This document shows, in pieces, positions 8,902 to 18,208 of a stretch of 64,000 bases of DNA. Source of the stretch: Mesorhizobium loti (GTDB lineage Bacteria > Pseudomonadota > Alphaproteobacteria > Rhizobiales > Rhizobiaceae). Where the stretch lies: the NCBI GenBank assembly GCA_002356515.1, contig AP017605.1:5069020-5133019 (forward strand). Direction: 5' to 3'. The stretch's first letter is position 1. Each line of letters starts with the position of its first letter. The notes beneath the pieces are model-generated. The model was not told where the DNA came from, did not search any database, and was given only the letters and a program-made list of their open reading frames with translations. The position numbers and the translations under genes were made by a program.

Positions 8902-9647
8902 CAGCTGCGATCACCGTTGACGGGCTGGAAGTGATCTTTGACCGGTTTCGCGCGCTGAAAGGCGTCAGCCTCGAAGTCAGGTCAGGTCAATCCTTCGGCT
9001 TGGTCGGCGAATCCGGTTCCGGCAAATCGACGCTGCTCAGGGCGATCGCCGGGCTGGCGCCAGTCGCATCGGGCAGCATCACCGTCAACGGCAAGAAGCT
9101 TGGCGCGCGCCGCGACAAGACCTTTTACCGCGAGGTGCAGATGGTCTTCCAGGACCCGTATGGCTCGCTGCATCCGCGCCAGACGGTCGACCGTCTGCTG
9201 CAGGAGCCGCTGGCCATCCATGGCTTTGCCGACGGCGAAAAGCGCATCCAGCAGGCGCTCGACGAGGTTGGCCTCGGCAACGGTTTCCGTTTCCGCTACT
9301 CGCACCAATTGTCGGGTGGCCAGCGCCAGCGCGTCGCCATTGCCCGCGCGTTGATCCTCGAACCCTCGATCCTGCTGCTCGACGAGCCGACCTCGGCGCT
9401 CGATGCCTCGGTGCAGGCGGAAGTGCTCAACCTGCTGGAAGAAGTCCGCCGGCGGCGCAAGCTGACCTTCCTGATGGTCAGCCACGACCTCGCCATCGTC
9501 ACCCATATGTGCGAACGGCTGATGGTGATGCAGGGCGGCGAGGCGGTTGAGAATCTCACGGCGGCCCAACTTGTCGCGCACCGCGTGACGGAGGATTACA
9601 CGCGCAATCTGCTCAGGGCGAGCGAGGGGTTTGTGAGGACAGCCTGA
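8898..9647 (+). CDS. ABC transporter ATP-binding protein, DppF/OppF type
   Basis: This 249-residue ATPase starts at the ATG overlapping the previous stop (ATGA at 8898). It has Walker A GESGSGKS (37-44), signature LSGGQRQRVAIARAL, Walker B LLLDEPTSALD and the H-loop MVSHDLAIV. It pairs with the DppD-type ATPase. The C-terminal tail lacks the long extension of classical OppF. It is the last gene of the importer; the next gene, 45 bases on, is unrelated. Confidence 0.93.
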   Translation: MTAAITVDGLEVIFDRFRALKGVSLEVRSGQSFGLVGESGSGKSTLLRAIAGLAPVASGSITVNGKKLGARRDKTFYREVQMVFQDPYGSLHPRQTVDRLLQEPLAIHGFADGEKRIQQALDEVGLGNGFRFRYSHQLSGGQRQRVAIARALILEPSILLLDEPTSALDASVQAEVLNLLEEVRRRRKLTFLMVSHDLAIVTHMCERLMVMQGGEAVENLTAAQLVAHRVTEDYTRNLLRASEGFVRTA

Positions 9648-9692
9648 GTTCGTTTCTTGCTCTGTGCAGAACAGTCGTCTTGGGGAATTCCC

Positions 9693-10007
9693 ATGGAGAA
9701 ATGGAAGTTTGCGGACCCACCCAATGTCGCGGTGTTTCTGGATAGGGGCATCATAACTCGCGGCGATTGGATTGCATACGTGTCGCATGACGATGACGAC
9801 GGCAGTTGGCAATTCCACAACAGCGAAACTGGACCTGTTGACGAAGGCGACATAATGATCGTCAGCTTGCAAAACGTTGTGCAGCGAGATGAAAGCATCC
9901 TGGCGTTGGGCGATTTGCCGGAAGGCTGGCACGCCTGGCGCACTTCAAGATCGTCGCCGTGGCAGCGCGCCAGGTCGCGCCCTGTACCCTCCAACGACAA
10001 CGAATGA
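9693..10007 (+). CDS. hypothetical protein, possibly related to the DUF2185/Imm33-like group
   Basis: This 104-residue acidic protein starts at ATG 9693, preceded by TTGGGGA. It has no signal or membrane segment. The central order DDDGSWQFHNSE, GDIMIVSLQNVVQRDESI, LPEGWHAWR is loosely like DUF2185/Imm33-type proteins (acidic DSGW turn, then a residue-spaced ILxxD and a C-terminal Gly-aromatic), but this is from memory and weak. The gene looks less GC-rich than its neighbours. It sits alone between the end of the ABC operon and the convergent RND operon, so context gives no function. Confidence 0.55.
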   Translation: MEKWKFADPPNVAVFLDRGIITRGDWIAYVSHDDDDGSWQFHNSETGPVDEGDIMIVSLQNVVQRDESILALGDLPEGWHAWRTSRSSPWQRARSRPVPSNDNE

Positions 10008-10019
10008 CCCGTCAAAACC

Positions 10020-13000
10020 TTAAGCTGGATCTTGCACTGGCTCGCCATTCTCCGGAACGGGCGGTTCTTTTCTGCCCTTCGGCTCCTTGATTCTGAACCA
10101 CGTCACATAAAGCGCCGGCAGGAACAAAAGCGTAATCGCGGTGCCGGCGATGATGCCGCCCATCATGGCGTAGGCCATCGGGCCCCAGAACACTTCGCGT
10201 GCGATCGGGATCAGCGCGAGGCTGGCGGCGGCCGCCGTCAGCGCGATCGGCCGCATGCGGTGTTCCGTCGCTTCGATGACCGCCGCCCAGCGATCCTTGC
10301 CTTCTTTGACGAGATCCTCGATCTGTACGATGAGGATGACCGAGTTGCGGATCAGGATGCCGATCAGCGCCAGCACGCCGAGGATGGCGACGAAGCCGAG
10401 CGGCGCGCCGCTCGGCACCAGTGCCGCCACCACGCCGATCAGCCCGAGCGGCGCCACCGCCACGACCAGGAACAGGCGCTGGAAGCTTTGCAACTGGATC
10501 ATCAGGATGGTCGCCATGACGAACAGCATCAACGGCACCACGGCCGCGATCGGCCCCTGGCTTTTGGCGCTTTCCTCGACCGAGCCGGCGGTCTCGACCG
10601 AATAGCCCGGCGGCAGTTTGGCGATGAAGGCATCGACCGATGGCTTCAACTCGTTGACCACGGTCGCGGGCAGCACGTCACCGACCAGCCCGGCGCGCAC
10701 GGTGATCGTCGGAATGCGGTCACGCCGCCACACCGTCGGCTGTTCGAGCTCGTAGCGGAAGTTGGCGACCGCCGCGAGCGGGATGGCCTCGCCGGTGCTG
10801 GTCGGCAGCTGCATGTTCTGCAGCGTCCCGATCGAGCCGCGCTCGGCGTCGCGTGAGCGCGCCACGACATTGATCAGATAGGTGGCGTCGCGCACCTGGG
10901 TGATGGTGGCGCCGCCGACCGTGCTGTTCAGCGCGCTGGCGATATCGGAGGAGGTGATGCCGAGCTGGCGCGCCTTGTCCTGCAGCACGTCGACCCTCAA
11001 CACGCGTTGCGGCTCGTTCCAGTCGAAGGTCGGTGCCGCCAGCTTCGGATTGGCCGAGATCAGGCCGGCGAATTGCTGCGCCAGGCCGCGCACGGTCTGG
11101 ATGTCGGGGCCGCCGACGCGGTACTGCACCGGACGGCCGACCGGCGGCCCGAGCTCGAGCAATTTGACGAAGGCGTCGGTGCCGACAAATTCCTCGCGCA
11201 AGAGCTTCTCCAGCGCCGACTTGACCCGGTTGCGCGCCTCGAGGCTCTTGGTGACGATCACGGTCTGGCCGAAATAGGGGTTGGCCGGCTGCACGTCATA
11301 GGCCAGCACGAAGCGCACCGCGCCCTGGCCGATATAGGACGAGAAATGGTCGATGTCGGGATTGCCGACCAGCGCCCGCTGCTCGAAGCGCTCCATCTGG
11401 TCGCGCGTCTCGGCGATCGAGGAATTCTGCGGCAGGTTCCAGTCGACGATCAGCTCCGGCCGGTCCGACGGCGGGAAGAACTGCTGCTGGACGAGGCCGA
11501 AGCCGGCGATCGAGGCAGCGAACAGAAGCACCGTGACGACGATGGTCAGCCAATGGCGGCGCACGGAGAAGACAAGCACGCTCCGGAACAGCGAGGTGAA
11601 GCGTCCCGGCTGGTCGTGGTGCTTCGCCTTCATTGTCGCCGGCAGGATGGTGACGCCGAGCAGTGGCGCGAACAGCACCGCCACGATCCATGACACCAAA
11701 AGCGACACGGCGATGACGACGAACAGCGTGAAGGTGTATTCGCCGGCGGCACTCGAGTTGAGGCCGATCGGGATGAAGCCGGCGACCGTCACCAGCGTGC
11801 CGGTCAGCATCGGGAAGGCGGTGGACGTGTAGACATAGGTTGCCGCCTTGCGCAGATTGTCGCCAACCTCCAGCCGCGCCACCATCATCTCGACCGCGAT
11901 CATGGCGTCATCGACCAAAAGGCCGAGCGCGATGATCAGCGCGCCGAGTGAAATGCGCTGCAGCGAGATGCCGAGATAGGCCATGACGGTGAAGGTGATG
12001 GCCAGCACCAGCGGGATCGACAGCGCCACGACGAAGCCGGCGCGCATGCCGAGGCTGATGAACGACACCGCGAGCACGATGGCCACGGCCTCGAACAGCG
12101 CCCGCGTGAAGCCCGAGACGGCCTCCTCGACGATAACCGGCTGGTCGGCGACCAGATGCACGCCAACGCCGACCGGCAGGTCGGCCAGCACCTTGCTCAT
12201 CTCCTCATGCAGCGCCTCGCCAAACTGCAGCAGATTGGCGTTGGGCTTCATGCCGATGGCAAGCCCGATCGCGTCCTGGCCATTGAAACGGAACAACGCG
12301 CTAGGCGGATCGGCATAGCCGCGTGTGATCGTCGCCACGTCGCTCAGCCGGAAGAAGCGGTCGTTGACGCGCAGGTTGATGGCACGCAGGCTGTCCTCGG
12401 AGGTGAACTGGCCGCCGACGCGCACGCTGATACGCTCAGGCCCGGACTGGATGACACCGGACGGCGTGATCGCGTTCTGCGCCTGCAGGCTTGCCACGAT
12501 CGCTTGCTGGTTGAGGCCGAGCGCCGCGATCTGGCGGGTCGAGAATTCGAGATAGATGGCCTCGTCCTGCGCGCCGACCAGGTCGACCTTGCCGGCATTC
12601 GGCACGGTCAGGATCTTGGTGCGGACATCCTCGACATAGTCGCGCAATTGGCGCGGCGTCAGCCCGTCCGAGGTGAAGGCGTAGATGTTGCCGTAGACGT
12701 CGCCGAAGCGGTCGTTGAAGAACGGCCCCTGCACGCCTTGCGGAAACTGCGCCTTGATGTCGTTGACCATGTTGCGCACCTGAATCCAGTTCGGCACGAC
12801 ATCGCGCGCCTTGGTGGTGTCCTTCAGGTTGACGAAGATGACGGTCTGCCCAGCGGTGGTGACGGACTTGGTATAGTCGAGGCTGTCGAGCTCCTCGAGC
12901 TTCTTCTCGATGCGATCGGTGACCTGTTGCAATGTCTCCTTGACCGACGCGCCCGGCCAGTTGGCCTGGATGATCATCGTCTTGATGGTGAAGTTGGGGT

Positions 13001-13118
13001 CTTCCTCACGACCGAGATTGAGATAGGAGAAGATGCCGGCCACCACGAAGACCAGCATGAAATACCAGACCATGGAGCGGTGGCTGAGCGCCCAGTCGGA
13101 CAGATTGAAGCCCTTCAT
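10020..13118 (-). CDS. RND efflux transporter permease (AcrB/HAE1-like)
   Basis: This 1032-residue inner-membrane pump has RND length and layout: an N-terminal helix (WYFMLVFVVAGIFSYLNLG), GREEDPNFTIKTMIIQANWPGAS, and TM4 with the adjacent acidic pair D403/D404 in GLLVDDAMIAVEMM, the proton-relay site of AcrB-type pumps. GREEDP at the first periplasmic loop is typical of this subgroup. The gene overlaps the upstream adaptor gene by one base (TGATG). Substrate unknown. No outer-membrane channel gene is adjacent, so a channel encoded elsewhere is presumably used. Confidence 0.95.
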   Translation of the reverse strand: MKGFNLSDWALSHRSMVWYFMLVFVVAGIFSYLNLGREEDPNFTIKTMIIQANWPGASVKETLQQVTDRIEKKLEELDSLDYTKSVTTAGQTVIFVNLKDTTKARDVVPNWIQVRNMVNDIKAQFPQGVQGPFFNDRFGDVYGNIYAFTSDGLTPRQLRDYVEDVRTKILTVPNAGKVDLVGAQDEAIYLEFSTRQIAALGLNQQAIVASLQAQNAITPSGVIQSGPERISVRVGGQFTSEDSLRAINLRVNDRFFRLSDVATITRGYADPPSALFRFNGQDAIGLAIGMKPNANLLQFGEALHEEMSKVLADLPVGVGVHLVADQPVIVEEAVSGFTRALFEAVAIVLAVSFISLGMRAGFVVALSIPLVLAITFTVMAYLGISLQRISLGALIIALGLLVDDAMIAVEMMVARLEVGDNLRKAATYVYTSTAFPMLTGTLVTVAGFIPIGLNSSAAGEYTFTLFVVIAVSLLVSWIVAVLFAPLLGVTILPATMKAKHHDQPGRFTSLFRSVLVFSVRRHWLTIVVTVLLFAASIAGFGLVQQQFFPPSDRPELIVDWNLPQNSSIAETRDQMERFEQRALVGNPDIDHFSSYIGQGAVRFVLAYDVQPANPYFGQTVIVTKSLEARNRVKSALEKLLREEFVGTDAFVKLLELGPPVGRPVQYRVGGPDIQTVRGLAQQFAGLISANPKLAAPTFDWNEPQRVLRVDVLQDKARQLGITSSDIASALNSTVGGATITQVRDATYLINVVARSRDAERGSIGTLQNMQLPTSTGEAIPLAAVANFRYELEQPTVWRRDRIPTITVRAGLVGDVLPATVVNELKPSVDAFIAKLPPGYSVETAGSVEESAKSQGPIAAVVPLMLFVMATILMIQLQSFQRLFLVVAVAPLGLIGVVAALVPSGAPLGFVAILGVLALIGILIRNSVILIVQIEDLVKEGKDRWAAVIEATEHRMRPIALTAAAASLALIPIAREVFWGPMAYAMMGGIIAGTAITLLFLPALYVTWFRIKEPKGRKEPPVPENGEPVQDPA

Positions 13119-14194
13119 CAGACGCCGCCCTCCGGCACTTTGACTTTCTGGCCTTCGCTCAGGCTGTGGACGCCTGCGGTGACCACGCGCATGCCGGCTT
13201 CAAGCCCTTCGGCGACCGTGAAGGTTTCGCCATTCTTCGAGGCGACCTTGATGTCGCGTGCGCTCACGCTCGATGTCTGCGGATCGACGATCCACACCTT
13301 GTCGGAACCGTTCTTTTCCAGCAGCGCCGAGATGGGCAGTTCGATCGTCGGCACCACCTTGGCCATGCGGGTCGCCGTCACCGTTGAGCCGAGCCGGAAG
13401 GCCTGCGGCGGGTCGGTGAGCGCGAGCTTGACGCGCCGGGTGCGGGTCGAGCCCTCGGCCTGCGGCGCGATCTCGCGCAGTTTGGCCTCAGTCTCGATCG
13501 TCGGCAGCGATTGCAGGATGACCTGGAACGGCGTGCCGGCGGTGAGGTCGCCGATCAACTGATCGGGAATATCGACCACCGCTTCACGCAGATCCGACCG
13601 CGCGACGGTGACGACCGTCTGGCCGGCCGAGACCGTCTGTCCGACCTCGGCGCCGACTGCGGTGACGACGCCGTCGAAATCCGAAAACAGCCTGGCATAG
13701 CCAAGCTGTTCCTGCGATTTCGCCAACGCGGCCTTGGCCCGTTCGACGTTGGCATCCGCTGCTTTGCGTGCCTGCTGCGCGGCATCGAAGACGGCCTGCG
13801 TGGTATTGGCCGAGGCGAGCAGCTGGCGCTGACGCTCCTCGCTGGCGGCGGCGTTGGCGAATTGTGCCTCGGCATTGGAGAGCTCGGCCGTGGCCGCTTG
13901 CACCGCCAACTCCAGCGCGGTCGGGTCGAGCGCGGCGATCGTCGTGCCCTTGCTGACTATGTCGCCGACCTTGACGTCGCGCGAGACGACCCGGCCGAGC
14001 AGGCGGAAGGCAAGGTCGGCGCTGATCTGCGGCTCGATCGAGCCGGCAAAGCCGTAGGTCTGGGTGGTGCGCGGCTCGACCACGACCGACAGCACCGGCC
14101 GGATGATTTCCGGCGGCTTTTCATCCGATTTCGAACAGGCGGCGAGCGTGCCAAGCGCGAACAGGCCAAGCAGGATCCGTGGCGGCCGGTTCAT
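13118..14194 (-). CDS. RND periplasmic adaptor lipoprotein (membrane fusion protein) 2
   Basis: This 358-residue adaptor has a signal with lipobox TLAAC (Cys 20), so it should be anchored in the inner membrane facing the periplasm. The lipoyl-like half GRVVSRDVKVGDIVSKGTTIA, an Ala/Gln-rich alpha-helical hairpin (about 85-150), and the second half YARLFSDFDGVVTAVGAEVG follow the HlyD/AcrA plan. It overlaps its neighbours by four and one bases, and lies between a second adaptor and the pump. Confidence 0.94.
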   Translation of the reverse strand: MNRPPRILLGLFALGTLAACSKSDEKPPEIIRPVLSVVVEPRTTQTYGFAGSIEPQISADLAFRLLGRVVSRDVKVGDIVSKGTTIAALDPTALELAVQAATAELSNAEAQFANAAASEERQRQLLASANTTQAVFDAAQQARKAADANVERAKAALAKSQEQLGYARLFSDFDGVVTAVGAEVGQTVSAGQTVVTVARSDLREAVVDIPDQLIGDLTAGTPFQVILQSLPTIETEAKLREIAPQAEGSTRTRRVKLALTDPPQAFRLGSTVTATRMAKVVPTIELPISALLEKNGSDKVWIVDPQTSSVSARDIKVASKNGETFTVAEGLEAGMRVVTAGVHSLSEGQKVKVPEGGV

Positions 14195-15327
14195 TGGCCC
14201 GCTCCCAATATCTCGACAGTCTGGCCGGGATTGAGCAACTGCCCGCCTGCGGTCACGACGCTTTGGCCTTCGTTCAGCCCGCCGGCGATGACGACCGTGC
14301 CCGAATCGTAGGCCAGCACCTCGACCGGCGTCGTTGTCACCGCCTTGGTCGAGGGATCGACGATCCAGACCGCCGGTTTGCCGGCGCTGGAGGTCAGCGC
14401 CTGCCAGGGCAACAGGATCGCCTTCGTCGGCTTGGCGCTGACCGAGCCGATGACGGCCGCCCCCAGCGGCATGCCGGCGGGCGTGTCGGCAATGCCGATC
14501 TTGACCCGGATCGAACCGGAAGCCTGGTCGACCGCCGGCGAGATTTCGCGCACCTTGCCTGTCGCCCGGACCTGCGGGTCGGACAACAGCGTGATCGTCA
14601 CCGCCGGCGAGGGCGGCGCCCTGGCGACCAGCGTCTCCTGCACGTTGAACACCGCGTCGCGGTCACCGTCCTCGGCGATGGTGAAGACGGTTTGCGCCGC
14701 TTGCACCACCTGGCCGGTTTCGACCTGGCGGGCGGTGATGACGCCGGGCGCGCCGGCCTTGAGCTCGGTGAAGGACAGGTTTTGCTGGGCGTTGGCGAAT
14801 GCGCTCTGCGCGGCATCGACGCTGCCTTGCGCCACTTTCAGCGCCTGGTCGGCGGCGTCATAGTCGCGCCTTGTGGTGAAACCCTGGGCAAGCAGCGTCT
14901 TCTGTCGCTCGAAGGCGGCGGCGGACTGGGTCAGCTGCGCCTGTGCCGCGTCAAGATCGGCCTGTGCCGAGCGCAGATCGGATTGTTGTTCCTGCGGATC
15001 GATGCGGGCAAGCACGGCACCCTTGTCGACGTGCTGGCCGACATCGACAAGCCGCTCGGCGACGCGGCCGCCGACCCGGAACGACAGATTGTTCAGCGTG
15101 CGCGCGGCGATCACCCCGGTCAGCGAGGTCCTCGGTGCATAGTCGGCCATGGACACCGTTTCGGTGCGCACCATGACCGGCAGTTTCTTGTCCGCCGCTT
15201 CCTGCTTCTGGCAACCGGCCAACAGCAAGACGGCTGCGCAGGCGCACGCGGAGGCGATTGGAAAAGACGAAAGGCTGGAGGTTTTGACGGATGGCGGCGA
15301 GACGGACGATGTCGCGTTCCTGCTCAT
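14191..15327 (-). CDS. RND periplasmic adaptor lipoprotein (membrane fusion protein) 1
   Basis: This 378-residue adaptor is the first gene of the three-gene RND operon. The lipobox is LLAGC (Cys 39) after a long N-terminal region. Lipoyl-like GGRVAERLVDVGQHVDKGAVLARIDP, a helical hairpin rich in Ala and Gln, and the TELKAGAPGVITARQVETGQ half-motif mark the AcrA/HlyD family. It is only distantly similar to the adaptor downstream. Two adaptors in front of one pump gene suggest a mixed adaptor ring, as described for some TriABC-like systems. No regulator gene is adjacent. Confidence 0.94.
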   Translation of the reverse strand: MSRNATSSVSPPSVKTSSLSSFPIASACACAAVLLLAGCQKQEAADKKLPVMVRTETVSMADYAPRTSLTGVIAARTLNNLSFRVGGRVAERLVDVGQHVDKGAVLARIDPQEQQSDLRSAQADLDAAQAQLTQSAAAFERQKTLLAQGFTTRRDYDAADQALKVAQGSVDAAQSAFANAQQNLSFTELKAGAPGVITARQVETGQVVQAAQTVFTIAEDGDRDAVFNVQETLVARAPPSPAVTITLLSDPQVRATGKVREISPAVDQASGSIRVKIGIADTPAGMPLGAAVIGSVSAKPTKAILLPWQALTSSAGKPAVWIVDPSTKAVTTTPVEVLAYDSGTVVIAGGLNEGQSVVTAGGQLLNPGQTVEILGAGQ

Positions 15328-15508
15328 GGGCTCCCCCAGCCGCTGGTCGCTCGCTGACAGCGATGCCTTGCGGATGTCAGGAGGATAATCGATCTCCGCA
15401 AAAAGGAAACCGGTCTCGTACGCGTATCGGACGACTGGTTAAGGAGGCACCGAGATCAGGCCCAATCGCCAACCGGTGGTGCCGACTTGAGGAAAACGTG
15501 AAATAAGG

Positions 15509-15523
15509 TCAGAAGACATCTGA
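15509..15523. promoter_or_regulatory. short palindrome upstream of the aminotransferase gene
   Basis: TCAGA-N5-TCTGA lies 36 bases upstream of the aminotransferase ATG, in the 232-base gap between the divergent RND operon and that gene. Spacing and position fit an operator for a dimeric regulator such as a GntR or MarR-type protein. The regulator is unknown and chance occurrence is possible. Confidence 0.25.
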
Positions 15524-15559
15524 TCAACGAGAACGGGCGCCGGCCCGATGAGGGATATC

Positions 15560-16837
15560 ATGAAGAATTCAGCCATTTCCGAACGCAAGAACCAGTCGAT
15601 CTCGCGCGGCGTCGGCATGACCACGCAAATCTATGCCGACCGTGCCGAAAATTCGGAAATCTGGGATGTCGAAGGCCGTCGCTACATCGACTTTTCCTCG
15701 GGCATCGCCGTCGTCAACACCGGCCACCGCCATCCCAGGGTCATCGAGGCGGTCAAGGCGCAGCTCGACCGTTTCACCCACACCTGCCACCAGGTCGTGC
15801 CCTATGAGAGCTATGTCAGGCTGGCCGAACGCCTGAACGCCATGCTGCCCGGCAAGTTCGACAAGAAGACGATCTTCGTCACCACCGGCGCCGAGGCCGT
15901 CGAGAACGCCATCAAGATCGCCCGCAACGCCACCGGCCGCCAAGCCGTCATTGCCTTCGCCGGCGGCTTCCATGGCCGCACCTTCATGGGCATGGCGCTG
16001 ACCGGCAAGGTCGTGCCCTACAAGGTTGGCTTCGGCGCCATGCCGGGCGACGTCTACCACGCACCGTTCCCGGTGCCGCTGCACGGCGTTTCGGTCGCCG
16101 ATTCGCTGGCCGCGCTCGACCGGCTGTTCAAGGCCGATGTCGATCCGGCCCGCGTCGCCGCCATCATCGTCGAGCCGGTTCAGGGCGAGGGCGGCTTCTA
16201 CGAGGCGCCGCGCGAATTCCTGACCGCGCTGCGCAAGCTCTGCGACCAGCACGGCATGCTGCTCATCGCCGACGAAGTGCAGACCGGCTTTGCCCGCACC
16301 GGCAAGATGTTCGCGATGGACCATCATGAGGTCGCGGCCGACATCACCACCATGGCCAAGAGCCTGGCCGGCGGCTTCCCGCTGTCGGCCGTGACTGGCC
16401 GCGCCGAGATCATGGATGCGCCCGGCCCAGGCGGCCTCGGCGGCACCTATGGCGGCAGCCCGATCGGCGTTGCCGCGGCACACGCCGTGCTTGACGTGAT
16501 CGAGGACGAAAAACTGTGCGACCGCGCCAACACGCTGGGTGCGCGGCTGAAGCAGCGCCTGCAGTCGATCCGTGACGACGTGCCCGAGATCGTCGACATA
16601 AGGGGCCTCGGCTTCATGAACGCGGTCGAGTTCAACGACGTCAAGAAGGGCCTGCCGTCGGCCGAGATCGCCAACGCCGTCCGGCTGAAGGCGCTGGACA
16701 AGGGCCTGATCCTGCTGACCTGCGGCGTCTACGGCAACGTCATCCGCTTCCTGGCGCCGATCACCATCCAGGACGAGGTGATGAACGAGGCACTCGACAT
16801 CCTGGAAAGCTCGATCCGCGAAGTCTGCGCTGCCTGA
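15560..16837 (+). CDS. gabT: class III aminotransferase, 4-aminobutyrate--2-oxoglutarate type
   Basis: This 425-residue PLP enzyme is predicted to transfer the amino group of 4-aminobutyrate to 2-oxoglutarate, yielding succinate semialdehyde and glutamate. ATG 15560 has GAGGGA upstream; ATG 15548 is an alternative. Visible motifs are FVTTGAEAVENAIKIAR, the PLP-contact LLIADEVQTGFARTG (D238), and the Schiff-base lysine K267 in TTMAKSLAGGFPLSAVTG. GabT fits well, but 5-aminovalerate or related omega-amino acids are other possible substrates. No succinate-semialdehyde dehydrogenase gene is adjacent. Confidence 0.88.
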   Translation: MKNSAISERKNQSISRGVGMTTQIYADRAENSEIWDVEGRRYIDFSSGIAVVNTGHRHPRVIEAVKAQLDRFTHTCHQVVPYESYVRLAERLNAMLPGKFDKKTIFVTTGAEAVENAIKIARNATGRQAVIAFAGGFHGRTFMGMALTGKVVPYKVGFGAMPGDVYHAPFPVPLHGVSVADSLAALDRLFKADVDPARVAAIIVEPVQGEGGFYEAPREFLTALRKLCDQHGMLLIADEVQTGFARTGKMFAMDHHEVAADITTMAKSLAGGFPLSAVTGRAEIMDAPGPGGLGGTYGGSPIGVAAAHAVLDVIEDEKLCDRANTLGARLKQRLQSIRDDVPEIVDIRGLGFMNAVEFNDVKKGLPSAEIANAVRLKALDKGLILLTCGVYGNVIRFLAPITIQDEVMNEALDILESSIREVCAA

Positions 16838-16844
16838 ACCTCTT

Positions 16845-16947
16845 TACCTCCCCTCGTGGGGAGGTCGGACCGCAGGGTCCGGGTGGGGGCTTGGCGCCGA
16901 CCCCACCCCGCTGCTTCGCAGCGACGCTCCCCACAAGGGGGAGGGTA
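16845..16947. repeat. GC-rich intergenic repeat with terminal hairpins
   Basis: A roughly 100-base element fills the gap between two convergent genes. It opens with a CCTCCCC/GGGGAGG hairpin (16848-16864), contains GGGTCCGGGTGGGGG and CCCCACCCCGCTGCTTCGCAGC, and ends in GCTCCCC...GGGGGAGG. Such CTCCCC-type elements are widely dispersed in rhizobial genomes (from general knowledge). Here it could form a two-way terminator for the aminotransferase and the flavoprotein. Confidence 0.7.
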
Positions 16948-16954
16948 AGGGTGT

Positions 16955-18208
16955 CTATCCCGCAGCCCTTGCAGGCTCCTCCTGCTGAAAAGCAGCCAGC
17001 GCCGCTTTCAAGCCTTCAGGACCCATGGCCACGGTTTCCGGCGTCGGCGAGAAGCCGGCGCCCAGCATCTTGCGGCCAAGCATGTGGTCGCCGGGGCGGT
17101 TGACGGATTCGATGCCGAGCAGCCGGTCGCCGGCATAATGGTAGATGGAAAACTTGTTGTCGGGCAGGTCGCCCAGCACGACATGGCTGTCGCCGCCGGC
17201 GGTCAGCCCGACCATCTGCAGCTTCATGTCGCCAATGTCGGACCAGAACCATGGCACCGCCGAATAGGCGTCCGCGTGACCGGTAATCGTGCGCGCCGCA
17301 AGGCGGGCCTGGTCGGTGGCGTTCTGCACCGATTCCAGCCGCACGTCGCCGCCGGTGAACCAGTGCCGGTAAGAGGCGGCGTCGCCGATCGCCAGGATTT
17401 CCGGCACCGAGCTGCGCATATGGTGGTCGACGCGGATGCCATTGGCGATGGTGAGGCCGGCGTCCTGCGCCAGTTCGACATTGGGCACGGCGCCGATGCC
17501 GACAATGACCATGCGCGCCGGCAGCCTTTCGCCCGACGAGGTGATCGCGGCGACGACATGGCCGTTTTCGCCTTCGAGCCTTGAAATCGAGGTTCCGGTG
17601 AGGATGCGCACGCCTGTCGCTTCCAGCCTTTGCCGGACATGGCTCGCCACCACGGGTGCCACGGCGCGGCCGAGCAGCCTGTCGACCGCTTCCACCACTG
17701 TTACCGTGCGGCCGCCCGCCCGCAGCGTCGCGGCGATCTCCAGTCCGATAAAGCCGCCGCCGAGGATGACGACATCTTCGCTCTGCGCGCTCAAGTCACG
17801 GATCAACCGTGCATCGGCCAGCGAACGCAACGACAAAACGCCGGACAGGTCGGAGCCCGGCAGCGGCAAGGTGCGCGGGCGCGATCCGGTCGCCAGGATC
17901 AGATGGTCGAAGGCAAGCGCGCCGCCGCCTGATATCTCCAGGGAGCGTCCGCCGGCATCGATACGGTCGATCCGCATGCCCGGCCGGTAGTCGATGGTGT
18001 TGCCGGTATAAAAGGCCTCGCCACGCAAGGGTTGCGGTTTGGCCTCGGCGTCCTTGATGAAGGTCTTCGACAGCGGCGGCTTGTGGTAGGGCAGTTCGTT
18101 CTCGTCGCCGATAAGGATCACCGGTCCGTCATAGCCGTCCTCGCGCAGACTGGCGGCCGCTTGCACGCCCGCATGACCCGCACCGACAATGACCACGCCG
18201 TTCTTCAT
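16955..18208 (-). CDS. FAD-dependent oxidoreductase, ferredoxin/rhodocoxin reductase type
   Basis: This 417-residue flavoprotein begins MKNGVVIVGAGHAGVQAA, with the FAD-binding GxGxxG at residues 9-14; the ATG has AGGA upstream, and the longer reading to 18295 adds an unlikely extension. A second dinucleotide fold is ILGGGFIGLEIAATLRAGGR, for NAD(P)H. The end has the Reductase_C form (VPWFWSDIGDMKLQMVG). The family passes electrons from NAD(P)H to [2Fe-2S] ferredoxins serving P450 or oxygenases; no such partner is adjacent. Confidence 0.9.
   Translation of the reverse strand: MKNGVVIVGAGHAGVQAAASLREDGYDGPVILIGDENELPYHKPPLSKTFIKDAEAKPQPLRGEAFYTGNTIDYRPGMRIDRIDAGGRSLEISGGGALAFDHLILATGSRPRTLPLPGSDLSGVLSLRSLADARLIRDLSAQSEDVVILGGGFIGLEIAATLRAGGRTVTVVEAVDRLLGRAVAPVVASHVRQRLEATGVRILTGTSISRLEGENGHVVAAITSSGERLPARMVIVGIGAVPNVELAQDAGLTIANGIRVDHHMRSSVPEILAIGDAASYRHWFTGGDVRLESVQNATDQARLAARTITGHADAYSAVPWFWSDIGDMKLQMVGLTAGGDSHVVLGDLPDNKFSIYHYAGDRLLGIESVNRPGDHMLGRKMLGAGFSPTPETVAMGPEGLKAALAAFQQEEPARAAG

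Noticed and set aside
12156..13562. 468-residue plus-strand frame
   Set aside because: Shadow of the RND permease and adaptor; composition not protein-like.
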